A DNA stretch of 64,000 nt from Flavobacterium sp. UBA5153 (GCA_002413745.1 DHXP01000078.1:112979-176978); one strand, 5' to 3'. Numbered from the stretch's first letter, positions 1 to 8,992 are shown. A program made the numbers and translations. Notes: generated by a model from the sequence alone, not told the origin.

Positions 1-1
1 T

Positions 2-505
2 CAAATCCTTCAAACAAAACCTCAAGAAAACTATACTTTAAAAGGAAATATTTTAACAGGATTGTCCATTAGAAGATACGAGAGTTTTTCGGAATGTTCT
101 TCTTACAAATTTATTAAAGAGAAAGAAGCCATAGACTCCCTGGAAAAAAAATGGGGAATACATATTATCTTCAAACAAGGGGTTGATGGTAGTATTTATT
201 TTGGTGATTCACACGAATATGCCGATGCCAAAGATGCCGATTTATTGGGATATGAATTGAATATGGAGATTGACAATTTTATGATTCAAGAGGCCAAAAA
301 AATAATTGATTTTCCAAATTGGGAATTGCAACGCAGGTGGACGGGTGTGTATTCCCAATGCAAGAATAAGGATATATTTCAAAAAACAATCGACAACAAT
401 ATTCATATTGTCACCGGAATAGGTGGTAAGGGAATGACGGGAAGCGGTGGATTTTCAAAAGAGAATATCGCAACTATTTTTAATCTAAACACAGTTAGCT
501 TGTAA
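2..505 (+). CDS. FAD-dependent oxidoreductase, phosphonatase-associated type, C-terminal part (5' end outside window)
   Basis: The frame is open from base 2, so this is the last ~167 residues of a gene that begins before the window; the ATT/TTG-type start near base 62 is not real. The visible part carries a typical C-terminal catalytic-domain ending of DAO-type FAD oxidoreductases, including the glycine-rich stretch GIGGKGMTGSGG near the end, which contacts FAD in this family. The stop codon overlaps the ATG of the next gene by one base (TAATG), indicating translational coupling. The downstream neighbour is a phosphonatase-like HAD hydrolase; the TIGR03364/TIGR03351 families are known to occur as such a pair, probably acting on an aminophosphonate-type or related substrate. 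The identification rests on the C-terminus and on this pairing. The FAD-binding N-terminus cannot be seen, and the substrate is unknown. Confidence 0.7.
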   Translation, partial: QILQTKPQENYTLKGNILTGLSIRRYESFSECSSYKFIKEKEAIDSLEKKWGIHIIFKQGVDGSIYFGDSHEYADAKDADLLGYELNMEIDNFMIQEAKKIIDFPNWELQRRWTGVYSQCKNKDIFQKTIDNNIHIVTGIGGKGMTGSGGFSKENIATIFNLNTVSL

Positions 506-1176
506 TGGTAAAAATGATAGTGTTTGACATGGCAGGAACCACCATAGATGAAGGTAATGCAGTTTATAAAACAGTGCAAAAAGTCGTGAACGATGGGGGA
601 TATGCTGCTTCCCTTGATGAGGTTTTGCTTTTGGGGGCTGGAAAAGAAAAACTTCAAGCAATTACCGATATTCTAAAAAGCAAAAACCCAGATCAAGATG
701 TGGATGAAGAGGCTTTTCAGTTATTTCAAAAGTTTAAGGTTAGCTTGGAAGAAACCTATATGAATCTAGAAATAAAACCTTTTTCAGATGCGGAAAATGT
801 TTTTGGACTGCTAAAACAAAAGAATATAAAAGTGGTTTTGAATACGGGATACGATTATGTTACGGCATCTACATTGTTGAAAAAAATTAACTGGAAAATG
901 GGAAGAGAGTACGATGCGTTAATTACTGCGGATGACGTAAAAAATGGAAGACCAGCACCAGATATGATACTAAAAGCAATGGCATTATTTCAAATTATTA
1001 ATCCTGATGAAGTTATTAAAGTAGGAGATTCTATAGTTGATATCGAAGAGGGAAAGGCGGCAAATTGCGGAATCGTTATTGGTGTGACGACAGGAGCGCA
1101 GACTCGAAAACAGCTAAATTCAGCATCTCCCAGCTATGTGTTTGATAATCTGACGGCTCTTTTGGAAATTATATAG
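505..1176 (+). CDS. Phosphonatase-like HAD-superfamily hydrolase
   Basis: This 223-residue protein has all HAD motifs: motif I DMAGTT at residues 8-13 (Asp8 the nucleophile), motif II in NTGYD, a Lys/Arg region in NGRPAPD, and motif IV GDSIVDIEEG. The cap region after motif I resembles PhnX-like phosphonatases (TIGR03351). I cannot identify with confidence the cap Schiff-base lysine of true phosphonoacetaldehyde hydrolase, so a C-P cleaving activity should not be assumed. The start is chosen because its ATG overlaps the stop of the upstream oxidoreductase by one base; Met4 is a possible alternative. The gene ends just before a bidirectional hairpin terminator shared with the convergent regulator. 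A cytoplasmic enzyme is expected, since no signal peptide is visible. Confidence 0.8.
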   Translation: MVKMIVFDMAGTTIDEGNAVYKTVQKVVNDGGYAASLDEVLLLGAGKEKLQAITDILKSKNPDQDVDEEAFQLFQKFKVSLEETYMNLEIKPFSDAENVFGLLKQKNIKVVLNTGYDYVTASTLLKKINWKMGREYDALITADDVKNGRPAPDMILKAMALFQIINPDEVIKVGDSIVDIEEGKAANCGIVIGVTTGAQTRKQLNSASPSYVFDNLTALLEII

Positions 1177-1191
1177 TTAAAAATAGATACT

Positions 1192-1232
1192 AAACTAACG
1201 ATATGTTTTTAAGTGGAAATTATCGTTAGTTT
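1192..1232. terminator. Bidirectional hairpin terminator between convergent genes
   Basis: A perfect 12-bp inverted repeat (AAACTAACGATA at 1192-1203, TATCGTTAGTTT at 1221-1232) surrounds a 17-base loop and is followed by T-rich sequence on the plus strand. It lies between the ends of two convergent genes, and the stop codon of the regulator is inside the stem. A factor-independent terminator serving both strands fits best. Confidence 0.75.
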
Positions 1233-1807
1233 TCTTTGTCCTTTATAAAAAAATACAAAACTAACATTTTACAAGAGCTGGTTCCTTTGTTGACAGGAAC
1301 ATGAGGAATTCGGCCATCAAAAAACAAAGAGTCCCCTTCTCTGAGGATTACTTCTTCCTTGTCTATGAGGTAGGTGATTTCGCCACTTAAAATGTATTTG
1401 AATTCGAAAGCATCTGTAATTACTTTTTCTCTTTTGGAATTTGGTTTCACTTCCAAAAGAACGGCTTCAAACCCCATAGAGGTCAATTGTTTACTGAAGA
1501 TGAATTTATAGGTAAATCCTTCCGCTTCAATCTCTTTTTCGAGATCGGTATATTCGTCATGACGGGCAACTATAAATTTGACGTTGTTTTCGGGGTCTAG
1601 ATTTTCAAAAAAAATACTTACCGGAGTGTCTAAAGAGGCTATAAGACTTAATAAAACAGGTAATGAAGGTATCGTTCTTCCGTTTTCAATTCGAGAAATG
1701 AGACCATTACTTACATTGGCCCTTGAAGCTACCTCGCTAATGGTAAGTTGTTTTTCTTTTCTGATTTTTTTAATGCGTTTCCCTATTCCAATAAGATAAT
1801 CTTCCAC
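1226..1807 (-). CDS. XRE-family transcriptional regulator with C-terminal cupin domain
   Basis: This 193-residue protein has an N-terminal XRE helix-turn-helix at about residues 8-64 (IGKRIKKIRKEKQLTISEVA, then SNGLISRIENGRTIPS) followed by a cupin_2 sensor domain in the C-terminal half (YLIDKEEVILREGDSLFFDG and RIPHVPVNKG). Such HTH-cupin proteins generally bind a small ligand in the cupin barrel and repress or activate catabolic genes. It is convergent with the oxidoreductase/HAD pair and ends in the shared terminator, so it is the obvious candidate local regulator, although no operator could be identified in the visible part. The ligand is unknown. Confidence 0.85.
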   Translation of the reverse strand: MEDYLIGIGKRIKKIRKEKQLTISEVASRANVSNGLISRIENGRTIPSLPVLLSLIASLDTPVSIFFENLDPENNVKFIVARHDEYTDLEKEIEAEGFTYKFIFSKQLTSMGFEAVLLEVKPNSKREKVITDAFEFKYILSGEITYLIDKEEVILREGDSLFFDGRIPHVPVNKGTSSCKMLVLYFFIKDKEN

Positions 1808-1862
1808 GGTGACTTTGTTTTAATAACAAATAAACCAAATAAATAAACCATATCAAAATAGG

Positions 1863-2171
1863 TTATTGTTTTTCTTTATGGAAACAAAAGTTTTTGAAAA
1901 TGATATTTCGAATCGAAGTTTTTATGCACCTGTCATGTTCTCCAAAAGATTCCAGTTTATTTAAATCTAAAAATTGCGAAAGTGCAATTCCTGCCAATTC
2001 GCTTTCCTTGAACAATCCAATAAAATGACAGTTCGTGTTTTTTGGAGCCGGTTTCCCCAAAATTTCTAAATATTCCTTGCTTAGGAAAATGTTTTCAATA
2101 GCAAATTTATTCCAGCTATTTGGAAACTGTGCCGTTGGGGAATACATTTTTATGGATAACGGGGGCTTCAA
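1863..2171 (-). pseudogene. Truncated acyltransferase-like (GNAT-type) protein remnant
   Basis: The 102-residue frame starts directly with a domain that looks like the N-terminal part of the ~380-residue GNAT-type proteins of Flavobacteriaceae (segments FLSKEYLEILGKPAPKNTNC, HFIGLFKESELAGIALSQF, DRCIKTSIRNIIFKNFC). It stops abruptly at HKEKQ, where the family should continue through the acyl-CoA-binding core. It is therefore most likely a 3'-truncated remnant rather than a functional gene. It sits next to a palindromic mobile-type element (2220-2460). The family assignment is from memory of similar sequences and is moderate; a short intact hypothetical protein cannot be excluded. Confidence 0.45.
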
Positions 2172-2219
2172 ATTATAATTAAAAAGTTAAAATACCTGTT
2201 TTGCAAATAGAAACCAAAA

Positions 2220-2460
2220 CATTGTCGTCCGATAAAAAAAATTAAAATCGAATAATGCTTTTATTGACGGGACTTATAAAACATATCGCCCCGCTGGGGC
2301 TTATTATTTGGGTAGCAATTTTTCTACAAACATTCCGTCCCGATGGGACTAAAACAGCTCCGTTAGGAGCGAAATGTTTGTAGAATGAATAGTTATTCCT
2401 TGATTAAAGCCCCATCGGGGCGATATGTATATATTTTTAAAATTTAATCGGACAACAATG
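2220..2460. mobile_element. MITE-like palindromic element
   Basis: The outer ends form a 14-bp imperfect terminal inverted repeat (CATTGTCGTCCGAT at 2220-2233 and ATCGGACAACAATG at 2447-2460, one mismatch). Inside are nested inverted repeats: CATATCGCCCC (2282-2292) with GGGGCGATATG (2417-2427), and TCTACAAACATT (2323-2334) with AATGTTTGTAGA (2373-2384). There are also four small local hairpins: GCCCC-GCT-GGGGC, GTCCC-GAT-GGGAC, GCTCC-GTTA-GGAGC and GCCCC-ATC-GGGGC. It carries no open frame, and its GC content is far above the surroundings. This organisation fits a non-autonomous transposable element or Bacteroidota dispersed hairpin repeat. Its parent transposase is not in the window. Confidence 0.65.
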
Positions 2461-2747
2461 AAACCAAAATAACCCTTAATTTAGAATTGAAAAATCCGTG
2501 TTTTGGCATTAAATTTGGGTTGTTTTTAAAACTTCAAAACACTGAATTTCAGCAGTCTAACTAATATCTGAGACGTTTGTTTTCTGCAAATAATTACTCC
2601 TAATAGGTTATGCATAATGCTTGTTATATGAATAAATTTATGTTACTGTATATTTAGTTAATTATTTGTGTATTTCATCGATTATTTTTACATATTATCG
2701 ATATTATGATTATCTTAGTTCATTAGTAATCGTTAAAAGTTTTTATC

Positions 2748-3605
2748 ATGAAAAAAATATTCGCACTGCTGTTAATAATCGCGTTTTCATTTGTAATGAA
2801 AGCAGATGTTTCAGTTTCTGAAAAAAACGCACTCATAAAATTTTATGATGCTACAAACGGTGCCAACTGGACAACAAAATGGGATTTGAAAGCTCCCGTT
2901 TCTTCTTGGTTTGGTGTGGAATTACAAGATGACAAAGTTATTTCGATTCAATTACCCGACAATAATTTAGTGGGGGAATTGCCTTCAGAAATTTCAGATT
3001 TATTGTATTTGAAAAGTCTTAATTTGTTCAAAAACTCTATTTCAGGAACCATTCCTTCCTCAATTGGCAATATGAAATCATTAGAGTCGCTTCGTTTATC
3101 ATTCAATAAATTATCTGGATCTATTCCTGTTTCAATAGATGAGGCGTCTTCTTTGAAAACTTTGGAGTTGTTCATGAATAGATTTACAGGAAATATTCCT
3201 TTCGAAATAGGTAAACTAAGCAATTTAGAAACATTGTCTTTATACAATAATGAAATTGAAGGTCAAATTCCATCTTCTGTTTATGAGTTGAAAAATTTAA
3301 AAGTGTTGCTTTTAAACAGTAATAAAATATCAGGAACCTTGAGTCAGTCTATTTCAAATCTTACCGAACTTCAACAATTAAGTTTATTTGATAATAAGAT
3401 GGAAGGACAAGTTCTTTTTGAATTAGAAAAATTAAAAAAGCTAACAGAAATGAATATTTCCTATAATCAGTTTAGTGGGTTGGTTTCTAAAAAGATGGCG
3501 AAATTAGATGTATTGGGAATGACCATGATAAACAGTAAAGGTGTTGCTGCCGCATTAAATGTGGCAATGGACAGAAAAACAGCAATTGTTTCTGAGGAGG
3601 AATAA
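2748..3605 (+). CDS. Exported leucine-rich-repeat protein
   Basis: This 285-residue protein has an N-terminal signal peptide (about residues 1-20). A cap region (FYDATNGANWTTKWDL, SSWFGVEL) typical of bacterial LRR proteins with plant-type repeats follows. About seven 24-residue repeats of the form L-x-L-x-x-N-x-(L/I)-x-G-x-I-P-x-x-(I/V)-x-x-L lie at residues ~65-250. The C-terminus is short and has no obvious anchor or type IX sorting domain. Such proteins are presumed to bind proteins or glycans outside the cell. The gene stands alone with its own terminator. No binding partner is suggested by the neighbours. Confidence 0.85.
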   Translation: MKKIFALLLIIAFSFVMKADVSVSEKNALIKFYDATNGANWTTKWDLKAPVSSWFGVELQDDKVISIQLPDNNLVGELPSEISDLLYLKSLNLFKNSISGTIPSSIGNMKSLESLRLSFNKLSGSIPVSIDEASSLKTLELFMNRFTGNIPFEIGKLSNLETLSLYNNEIEGQIPSSVYELKNLKVLLLNSNKISGTLSQSISNLTELQQLSLFDNKMEGQVLFELEKLKKLTEMNISYNQFSGLVSKKMAKLDVLGMTMINSKGVAAALNVAMDRKTAIVSEEE

Positions 3606-3692
3606 TCATATAACGTAACTACTTGCAGATTGGGAATTGGTTCAATCTGACACTCTAAAAATTAAGTTAACAGTAATGTTTCAATAATCAGT

Positions 3693-3725
3693 AAAAACCC
3701 GTGAAGCTTGCTTCACGGGTTTTTT
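3693..3725 (+). terminator. Rho-independent terminator of the LRR gene
   Basis: A strong hairpin (AAAACCCGTGAAG / CTTCACGGGTTTT) with a very short loop is followed by a run of T. It lies about 90 bases after the LRR stop codon. Confidence 0.85.
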
Positions 3726-3785
3726 GTAAATCCCCATTTTTGTTAATACCATTGGTTAATATGTTTTAGTCCAATCGTTCTGGTA

Positions 3786-3863
3786 TAATGCCGCTGTATA
3801 TTTCATTTAGTTCTCCCGATAGCTATCGGGATTATTGGACTAATTTGAAATAACTAGCGGTAT
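3786..3863. repeat. 78-bp palindromic repeat, copy 1
   Basis: The sequence from TAATGCCGCTG to CTAGCGGTAT has imperfectly inverted ends and a central perfect palindrome (CCCGATAGCTATCGGG). It is repeated almost exactly, in inverted orientation, at 63925-64000; the only differences are one substitution and a two-base deletion in the palindrome centre. It contains no open frame. It is a dispersed repeat or miniature mobile element; it lies between the LRR gene terminator and the 3' end of the GH5 gene. Confidence 0.8.
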
Positions 3864-3897
3864 AATTTGTCAAGTCCTGAAAATAGTTGAGGATAAA

Positions 3898-4863
3898 CTA
3901 TTTTTCGATATTATACTTTCGTAAGTAGTCCCGAACTTTAATACCTGATTCTTTTAAATCCTCGTCTTTCCAATTTCCTTCAGACTTTGCTGATTTTTTT
4001 AGAATAGAACAACTTTCATCTTTATCGGAAACAGACCAAGTGATCCAGCTTATTTTTTTAGCTTCCATCCAATCGATGTATTCCTGCCAGGCAGTATAAT
4101 TTAAGGGACCGTCGCCGGATGCTCCCATTCCCGCTGACTCGGAAACGAAAATGGGTAATCCGCTTTTTATGGCATCATCGGTTCTGTCCCGCAGCCATTT
4201 TTCGTGAGTGCCTGCATAAAAATGCATGGTGTACATCAAATTATCATATCCTTTTATAGGATTTGCTGCAGGTAGTTGGATGTCTTGATCCCAATGAGGG
4301 CTACCCACGAGAATAATATTATCTGGATCGTTTGCCCTTATGACTTTAATAACTTCTTCGGAATAGGCTTTTACTTCATCCCAAGTTTCATAATCCGGCT
4401 CATTGTAAACTTCATAAATAACATTCGGATATTTACCGTATTTTTTCGACATTTCCGCAAAAAACTCCTTCGCTTCTTTTAGATTTATATTATGACTGTG
4501 CCAATCGATAATCACATAAATATCTGCTTTGATGGCGCCATCAACAACTGATTCAATTTTTTCTTTTGAAAAAACAGGGTCCTTTTTATAGGGTTTATCG
4601 CCAACTTCAACTCCCATTGCTGCACGAACCACATTGCAATTAAAATCTTTTTTCAGCCAATTTACAGCTCCTTCATTATAGAATCTTGGCCAGAAACTAT
4701 GCCAGCCAAAACTCAAACCGCGAAGAACTATAGGCGTTCCGTTTTTATCGACGAGTTGTGTTCCTTCGACTTTTAACTGCCCGTGATGTTTTACAAACTG
4801 GGCATTTGATAAAGTAGAAATCGATAAAAACAATAATCCAATAATATTAGATTTTATCTTCAT
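3898..4863 (-). CDS. GH5 endo-beta-glycanase (GH5_2-like endoglucanase)
   Basis: This 321-residue protein has a signal peptide ending near SNAQ (residue 21) and a GH5 (beta/alpha)8 barrel of the size of subfamily 2. The acid/base is Glu155 in YEVYNEP and the nucleophile Glu242 in FVSESAG; the substrate motif HFYAGTH and the C-terminal WSVSDKDESCSIL are also characteristic. GH5_2 members mostly cut beta-1,4-glucan and some cut glucomannan. Here the surrounding mannan enzymes make (gluco)mannan backbone cleavage the likely role, by inference. It is the last gene of a minus-strand operon, four bases after the GH27 stop codon. It is expected to be periplasmic or exported. Confidence 0.85.
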   Translation of the reverse strand: MKIKSNIIGLLFLSISTLSNAQFVKHHGQLKVEGTQLVDKNGTPIVLRGLSFGWHSFWPRFYNEGAVNWLKKDFNCNVVRAAMGVEVGDKPYKKDPVFSKEKIESVVDGAIKADIYVIIDWHSHNINLKEAKEFFAEMSKKYGKYPNVIYEVYNEPDYETWDEVKAYSEEVIKVIRANDPDNIILVGSPHWDQDIQLPAANPIKGYDNLMYTMHFYAGTHEKWLRDRTDDAIKSGLPIFVSESAGMGASGDGPLNYTAWQEYIDWMEAKKISWITWSVSDKDESCSILKKSAKSEGNWKDEDLKESGIKVRDYLRKYNIEK

Positions 4864-4867
4864 TATT

Positions 4868-6106
4868 TTATTTAGTTAATTTTAAAACGATTACATCGTG
4901 TGGAGCAATTTCAGAATTGAATGCTTTTTTAGTGGTGCCAATTGCTTTGTTTTCCCAAAGATTTTTAATTTTATAAACGGTCGTATTTAAATTAGCTTCT
5001 AAATTAAAATCAGCATCTTTTATAGTTTGTTTTTTCCAGTCAAAATTTATCTTTTTAGCCACTTCGCTTCTGTTCACGAAAGTGATTGCCCAGTTTTCGT
5101 CTGACAAAGGTTTTACCCAAACTTCCAATCCGTCTTCGGATGAATATTTAAAACCTTGAACCCCTAATTTATCTTGGTTTATTGCAATTATTTCTTTGTT
5201 TGTTAAAATTGCCAATGTTTCCTTAGACATTTTTCTAAGGTCATTCCCAGCAATAAGGGGCGAAGCCATTATAGACCACATAGTGAAATGTGCTTTGTCT
5301 TCGGTATTTGTCATTCCGTCACCCACTTCGAGCATGTCAAAATCATTCCAATGATCAGGACCTGAAAATTTACGGATGTCTTTTCTCATTTCAAGAATTT
5401 TCATAAATCCCCAAGAAGACCAATTTCCTTCTTTGTGCTTAAATTCACAATCAAAACAAGGATAAATATCCCCGGAGATTCTCCAAAGATTACCAACAGG
5501 TTGTGCCCAATTCCATGGTTGATTATCACCCCATTCACATAAGCTAAAAACAATAGGTTTTCCCGCAGTTTTCAGTGCATTACTCATTGTGGTGTAGGCT
5601 TCTTTCGCATTAATTCCTTGAGTGTTACACCAATCGTATTTTAGATAATCGATATTTAAACCTGCATAAAATCGAGCATCTTGGTATTCGTATCCTCGAG
5701 TTCCTGGATATCCCGCACAAGTTCTTGTACCTGCGCAATTATACAATCCAAATTTTAATCCCTTTGAATGAACATATTCAATTAAAGATTTCATTCCGCT
5801 TGGAAATTTAATTGGATCCGGGACTAGATTCCCATTTCCATCACGCTCTTTAGCCATCCAGCCATCATCGAGAACAATATAATTATAACCCGCGGCTGCC
5901 ATACCTGAAGCAACCATTATGTCAGCAGTTTCCTTGACTAATTTTTCGTCAATATTAGTTTGAAATGTGTTCCAGGAATTCCAGCCCATCGGTGGAGTCA
6001 TGGCCAGACCTTCATATTTTCCGGATCCTTGGGTATAAGTATTGCCTTGAGCAATCGAAGCTATCGATAAGCTAAGAAGTAGTAATGAATAGATTACTTT
6101 TTTCAT
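4868..6106 (-). CDS. GH27 alpha-galactosidase
   Basis: This 412-residue protein has a signal peptide (to about residue 20), a GH27 catalytic barrel beginning at LAMTPPMGWNSWNTF and a C-terminal beta-sandwich. The nucleophile is Asp158 (YLKYDWCN) and the acid/base Asp213 (WRISGD); the substrate-binding LDDGW motif lies at residues 79-83. The length is normal for bacterial GH27. The expected role is removal of alpha-1,6-galactosyl branches from galactomannan in the periplasm. It lies between GH2 and GH5 in a minus-strand operon with gaps of 4 and 15 bases. This places galactose release together with backbone cleavage. Confidence 0.92.
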   Translation of the reverse strand: MKKVIYSLLLLSLSIASIAQGNTYTQGSGKYEGLAMTPPMGWNSWNTFQTNIDEKLVKETADIMVASGMAAAGYNYIVLDDGWMAKERDGNGNLVPDPIKFPSGMKSLIEYVHSKGLKFGLYNCAGTRTCAGYPGTRGYEYQDARFYAGLNIDYLKYDWCNTQGINAKEAYTTMSNALKTAGKPIVFSLCEWGDNQPWNWAQPVGNLWRISGDIYPCFDCEFKHKEGNWSSWGFMKILEMRKDIRKFSGPDHWNDFDMLEVGDGMTNTEDKAHFTMWSIMASPLIAGNDLRKMSKETLAILTNKEIIAINQDKLGVQGFKYSSEDGLEVWVKPLSDENWAITFVNRSEVAKKINFDWKKQTIKDADFNLEANLNTTVYKIKNLWENKAIGTTKKAFNSEIAPHDVIVLKLTK

Positions 6107-6121
6107 GTTAAGTGTGTTTGT

Positions 6122-8992
6122 TTATTTAATTGTGTTGATTTTAATTTCTGATTTTTTTAATCCATTTGCAGATGCTGTTAATACAATTTCACCTGCTTCG
6201 CCTGTCGTTTGCACGATAACTTGCGCTAAACCACTAAAAAGAGTTCTTTTATAGGATGGAGCTGGAGTAATTATTTGAATTGTTCCCGGATTTGTATTAA
6301 CGGTTCCCCATTTGTATTTAAAAATCAAAGGAATTGCAACTATCGAAATTGTATTACTTCCGGCACGAAGGATTGATTTGTCTAATTTAAAGGCGTCTCC
6401 TTTTTTATTTTCCGGAATGTTTTTAGCAATTTCATTTCCATTGATGAAAATAGATTGGGTTTGACCAATGCTATTATAAAACAAATTGATTTGGGTTTCA
6501 TTAAAATTTTGGGGTAAGTCAAAAGTGGTTCTATAGACAATTGCTTTTACTTTTTTGCCAAAAAGGGTGTCTCTGCTGTCTTTGAATGCATTTTGCCAAT
6601 TAGAAATGTCAACATTATCTGCCGCCTTCTCTTTAGAAGTCAAGTCGCTGATGAATTTTTCTTTTAAATTAGAAATGGCAATAATAGTGTTTGTTTCTAT
6701 ATATTTATCGGCTTCAAGAGAAGTTGGTTTTCCATTTCCTACTCCGATAATCTTTCCAGGTCCAGAGATAGAAAAGGTGATTTCTTTATCAGAAGTGGGT
6801 ACATGTAATCCTGATTTATCTTTGGTGTCAATAGTAATCATCGCTATATTATCTTTATTGGCGTCAAGCGTCCTTTTATTGGATTCTAAATTTACCGAAA
6901 CGGCTGTGCCTGTAGTTTTTACTACATCATTCAGGATTTTTTTACCGTTTTTGAACCCTACAGCTTCTAATGTACCCGGTTGGTAATTCACTTTCCATTC
7001 CAAGTGACTGTTTTTCTCCATTGTTTTTCTGCCTTGACTCTTTTTATTCAAAAAAAGTTCCACTTCATCGCAATTGCTGTATGCCCAAACGTCTATTGGT
7101 TGTCCTTCTTTACCTTTCCAGTTCCAATGAGGTAAAATATGCAAAATAGGCACATTGTCCCACCATGATTTTAAATACCACGCATCGTCTTTATAAAAAC
7201 CACATTGGTCCACCATACCAAAATAGGAACCTACAGACGGGAATTCATAAGGGGTGGGTTCACCACGATAATCAAAACCAGTCCAAATGAAGATTCCTGC
7301 AAGGTAAGGACGAGAAGCATAATGCTTCCAACCTTCCTCTAAACTGAATGCTTCGGGAGCTGGTTTTCGATCATAAGCCGCTTTGAATTGATTTTTTTCA
7401 TCATCAAAATAGATGCCTCTTGTGGCAAACGTAGAACCTTCTTCGGTTCCCCAACTGGATAGCAAAGGGAAGTTTTTATGGTGCTTATCCGTACTGCCGT
7501 GTTTAATATAATTATATCCAATAACATCTACGGCAGTGGCTATTCCATTATCCCAATTACCGCTTACGGCCGCAGTTATTCCACGGGTGGTATCGATAGT
7601 TTTTGCATAATCCTGCATGGTTCTTGCCATTCGAGCACCGATGATATTTCCCTCCACCCCCCATTCTTCATTGGCTATAGACCAACTGATAACACTAGGA
7701 TGATTTCTGTCACGGATCATCATTCGTTTAAGATCATTCAGTTGTACCTGAGTGGTTCCCATCAATCGGTTTTCATCAATGACTAACATCCCTAAACGGT
7801 CACAAGCGTCTAATAACTCAGGTGTGGGCGGATTATGTGAACATCTGTAAGCGTTACTTCCAAATGATTTTAGAGTGGCAATACGAAAATCCTGCAAACC
7901 ATCAGGCATAGCTGAACCAACACCGGCATGATCTTGATGGTTGTTTGTCCCTTTTATTTTAATATGTTTTTCATTTAAGAAAAAGCCTTCATTTGGATCA
8001 AAACGAAGGGTACGTATGCCAAAAGTGGTTTCGTATGTGTCTATTAATTTGTCTCCAATAAAAACAGAATGAATCATTTTATGTAAATACGGGGTTTCAA
8101 CTGACCACAAATTCGGATTGTCAACGGATAGGGTAGCACTAAACTCTTTGGTTTCCATTGGTTTCAAACTTAAATTATTAATTGTTGCAGTAGCAATAGA
8201 TTTTCCGGTTGCGTCTAAAACAGTTTGAATAATTTTAAAGTTTTGGGGTTCGCCACCTTCATTAATTACCGAAACTTTTGAAGTTAGCTCGGCATTCTTT
8301 CCATTTATTTTTGTCGATACAAATGTTCCGTCAGCAGGAATATGCAACGGATTGGTTTTGTTTAGCCATACATGACGATACATACCGGCTCCTTCGTAAA
8401 ACCAACCTTCTTCCATAGTTGCATCGACACGAACGGCTATTGTGTTTTCGCCTCCATAATTGATGTAATCAGTAATATCGTACTCAAAGCCCAAATAGCC
8501 ACTGGGTTCGGTTCCCAGATAATGTCCGTTTACCCAAACAATTGAGTTGCGAAAAACACCATCAAAAGCAATATGGATGCGGCGACCCAAATCACTTTCG
8601 GGGATGGTTATTTTTTTGCGGTACCAGCCCACACTGGCATCAGGAAATTTTCTTCCGATAGCTTTAAAACCATGACTATAACTTGCTTCTTTACTAAAAG
8701 GTTGTTCTACTGCCCAATCGTGCGGTAAATCTAATTTTCTCCAGGCACGGTCGTCAAAATCTTGAGAAGCAGCGCCATCTCCATAAGATGTTTTGGCTAA
8801 ATAAGAAAAATAACTTGTTCCGTTATTGAAATCTTTTTGGGTATCATAAGGATGTCCGAACGCAAACTTCCAACCGTGGTCAATTGATATGTGTTCTCTT
8901 TCCTGCGATGCCGGTTTAGACTGTGCAAAAAGCAGCGTGGTAAACAGGAGTAAAATAAGAACAGTTGAAAAACTCTTTTTTAATATTTTCAT
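6122..8992 (-). CDS. GH2 beta-galactosidase/beta-mannosidase-type glycoside hydrolase
   Basis: This 956-residue protein has a signal peptide (to about residue 24). A sugar-binding jelly roll (residues ~35-215), an immunoglobulin-like domain and the GH2 TIM barrel (~330-610) follow. A DUF4982-type C-terminal part and further beta domains end the protein, and an extra galactose-binding-like module is probable between residues ~770 and 890. The acid/base is in NEEW (Glu442 or Glu443). The nucleophile region is SSWGTEEGST, as in Bacteroides GalB-like enzymes. The family contains beta-galactosidases, beta-mannosidases and beta-glucuronidases, and the sequence is closest to the beta-galactosidase group. 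It is the promoter-proximal gene of the minus-strand arm, and its neighbours suggest action on mannan side chains or oligosaccharides. Confidence 0.85.
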   Translation of the reverse strand: MKILKKSFSTVLILLLFTTLLFAQSKPASQEREHISIDHGWKFAFGHPYDTQKDFNNGTSYFSYLAKTSYGDGAASQDFDDRAWRKLDLPHDWAVEQPFSKEASYSHGFKAIGRKFPDASVGWYRKKITIPESDLGRRIHIAFDGVFRNSIVWVNGHYLGTEPSGYLGFEYDITDYINYGGENTIAVRVDATMEEGWFYEGAGMYRHVWLNKTNPLHIPADGTFVSTKINGKNAELTSKVSVINEGGEPQNFKIIQTVLDATGKSIATATINNLSLKPMETKEFSATLSVDNPNLWSVETPYLHKMIHSVFIGDKLIDTYETTFGIRTLRFDPNEGFFLNEKHIKIKGTNNHQDHAGVGSAMPDGLQDFRIATLKSFGSNAYRCSHNPPTPELLDACDRLGMLVIDENRLMGTTQVQLNDLKRMMIRDRNHPSVISWSIANEEWGVEGNIIGARMARTMQDYAKTIDTTRGITAAVSGNWDNGIATAVDVIGYNYIKHGSTDKHHKNFPLLSSWGTEEGSTFATRGIYFDDEKNQFKAAYDRKPAPEAFSLEEGWKHYASRPYLAGIFIWTGFDYRGEPTPYEFPSVGSYFGMVDQCGFYKDDAWYLKSWWDNVPILHILPHWNWKGKEGQPIDVWAYSNCDEVELFLNKKSQGRKTMEKNSHLEWKVNYQPGTLEAVGFKNGKKILNDVVKTTGTAVSVNLESNKRTLDANKDNIAMITIDTKDKSGLHVPTSDKEITFSISGPGKIIGVGNGKPTSLEADKYIETNTIIAISNLKEKFISDLTSKEKAADNVDISNWQNAFKDSRDTLFGKKVKAIVYRTTFDLPQNFNETQINLFYNSIGQTQSIFINGNEIAKNIPENKKGDAFKLDKSILRAGSNTISIVAIPLIFKYKWGTVNTNPGTIQIITPAPSYKRTLFSGLAQVIVQTTGEAGEIVLTASANGLKKSEIKINTIK

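Noticed and set aside
2282-2427. CRISPR array from the repeated GC-rich hairpins
   Set aside because: The units are inverted rather than direct, of unequal length, and lack regular spacers; no cas gene is present.
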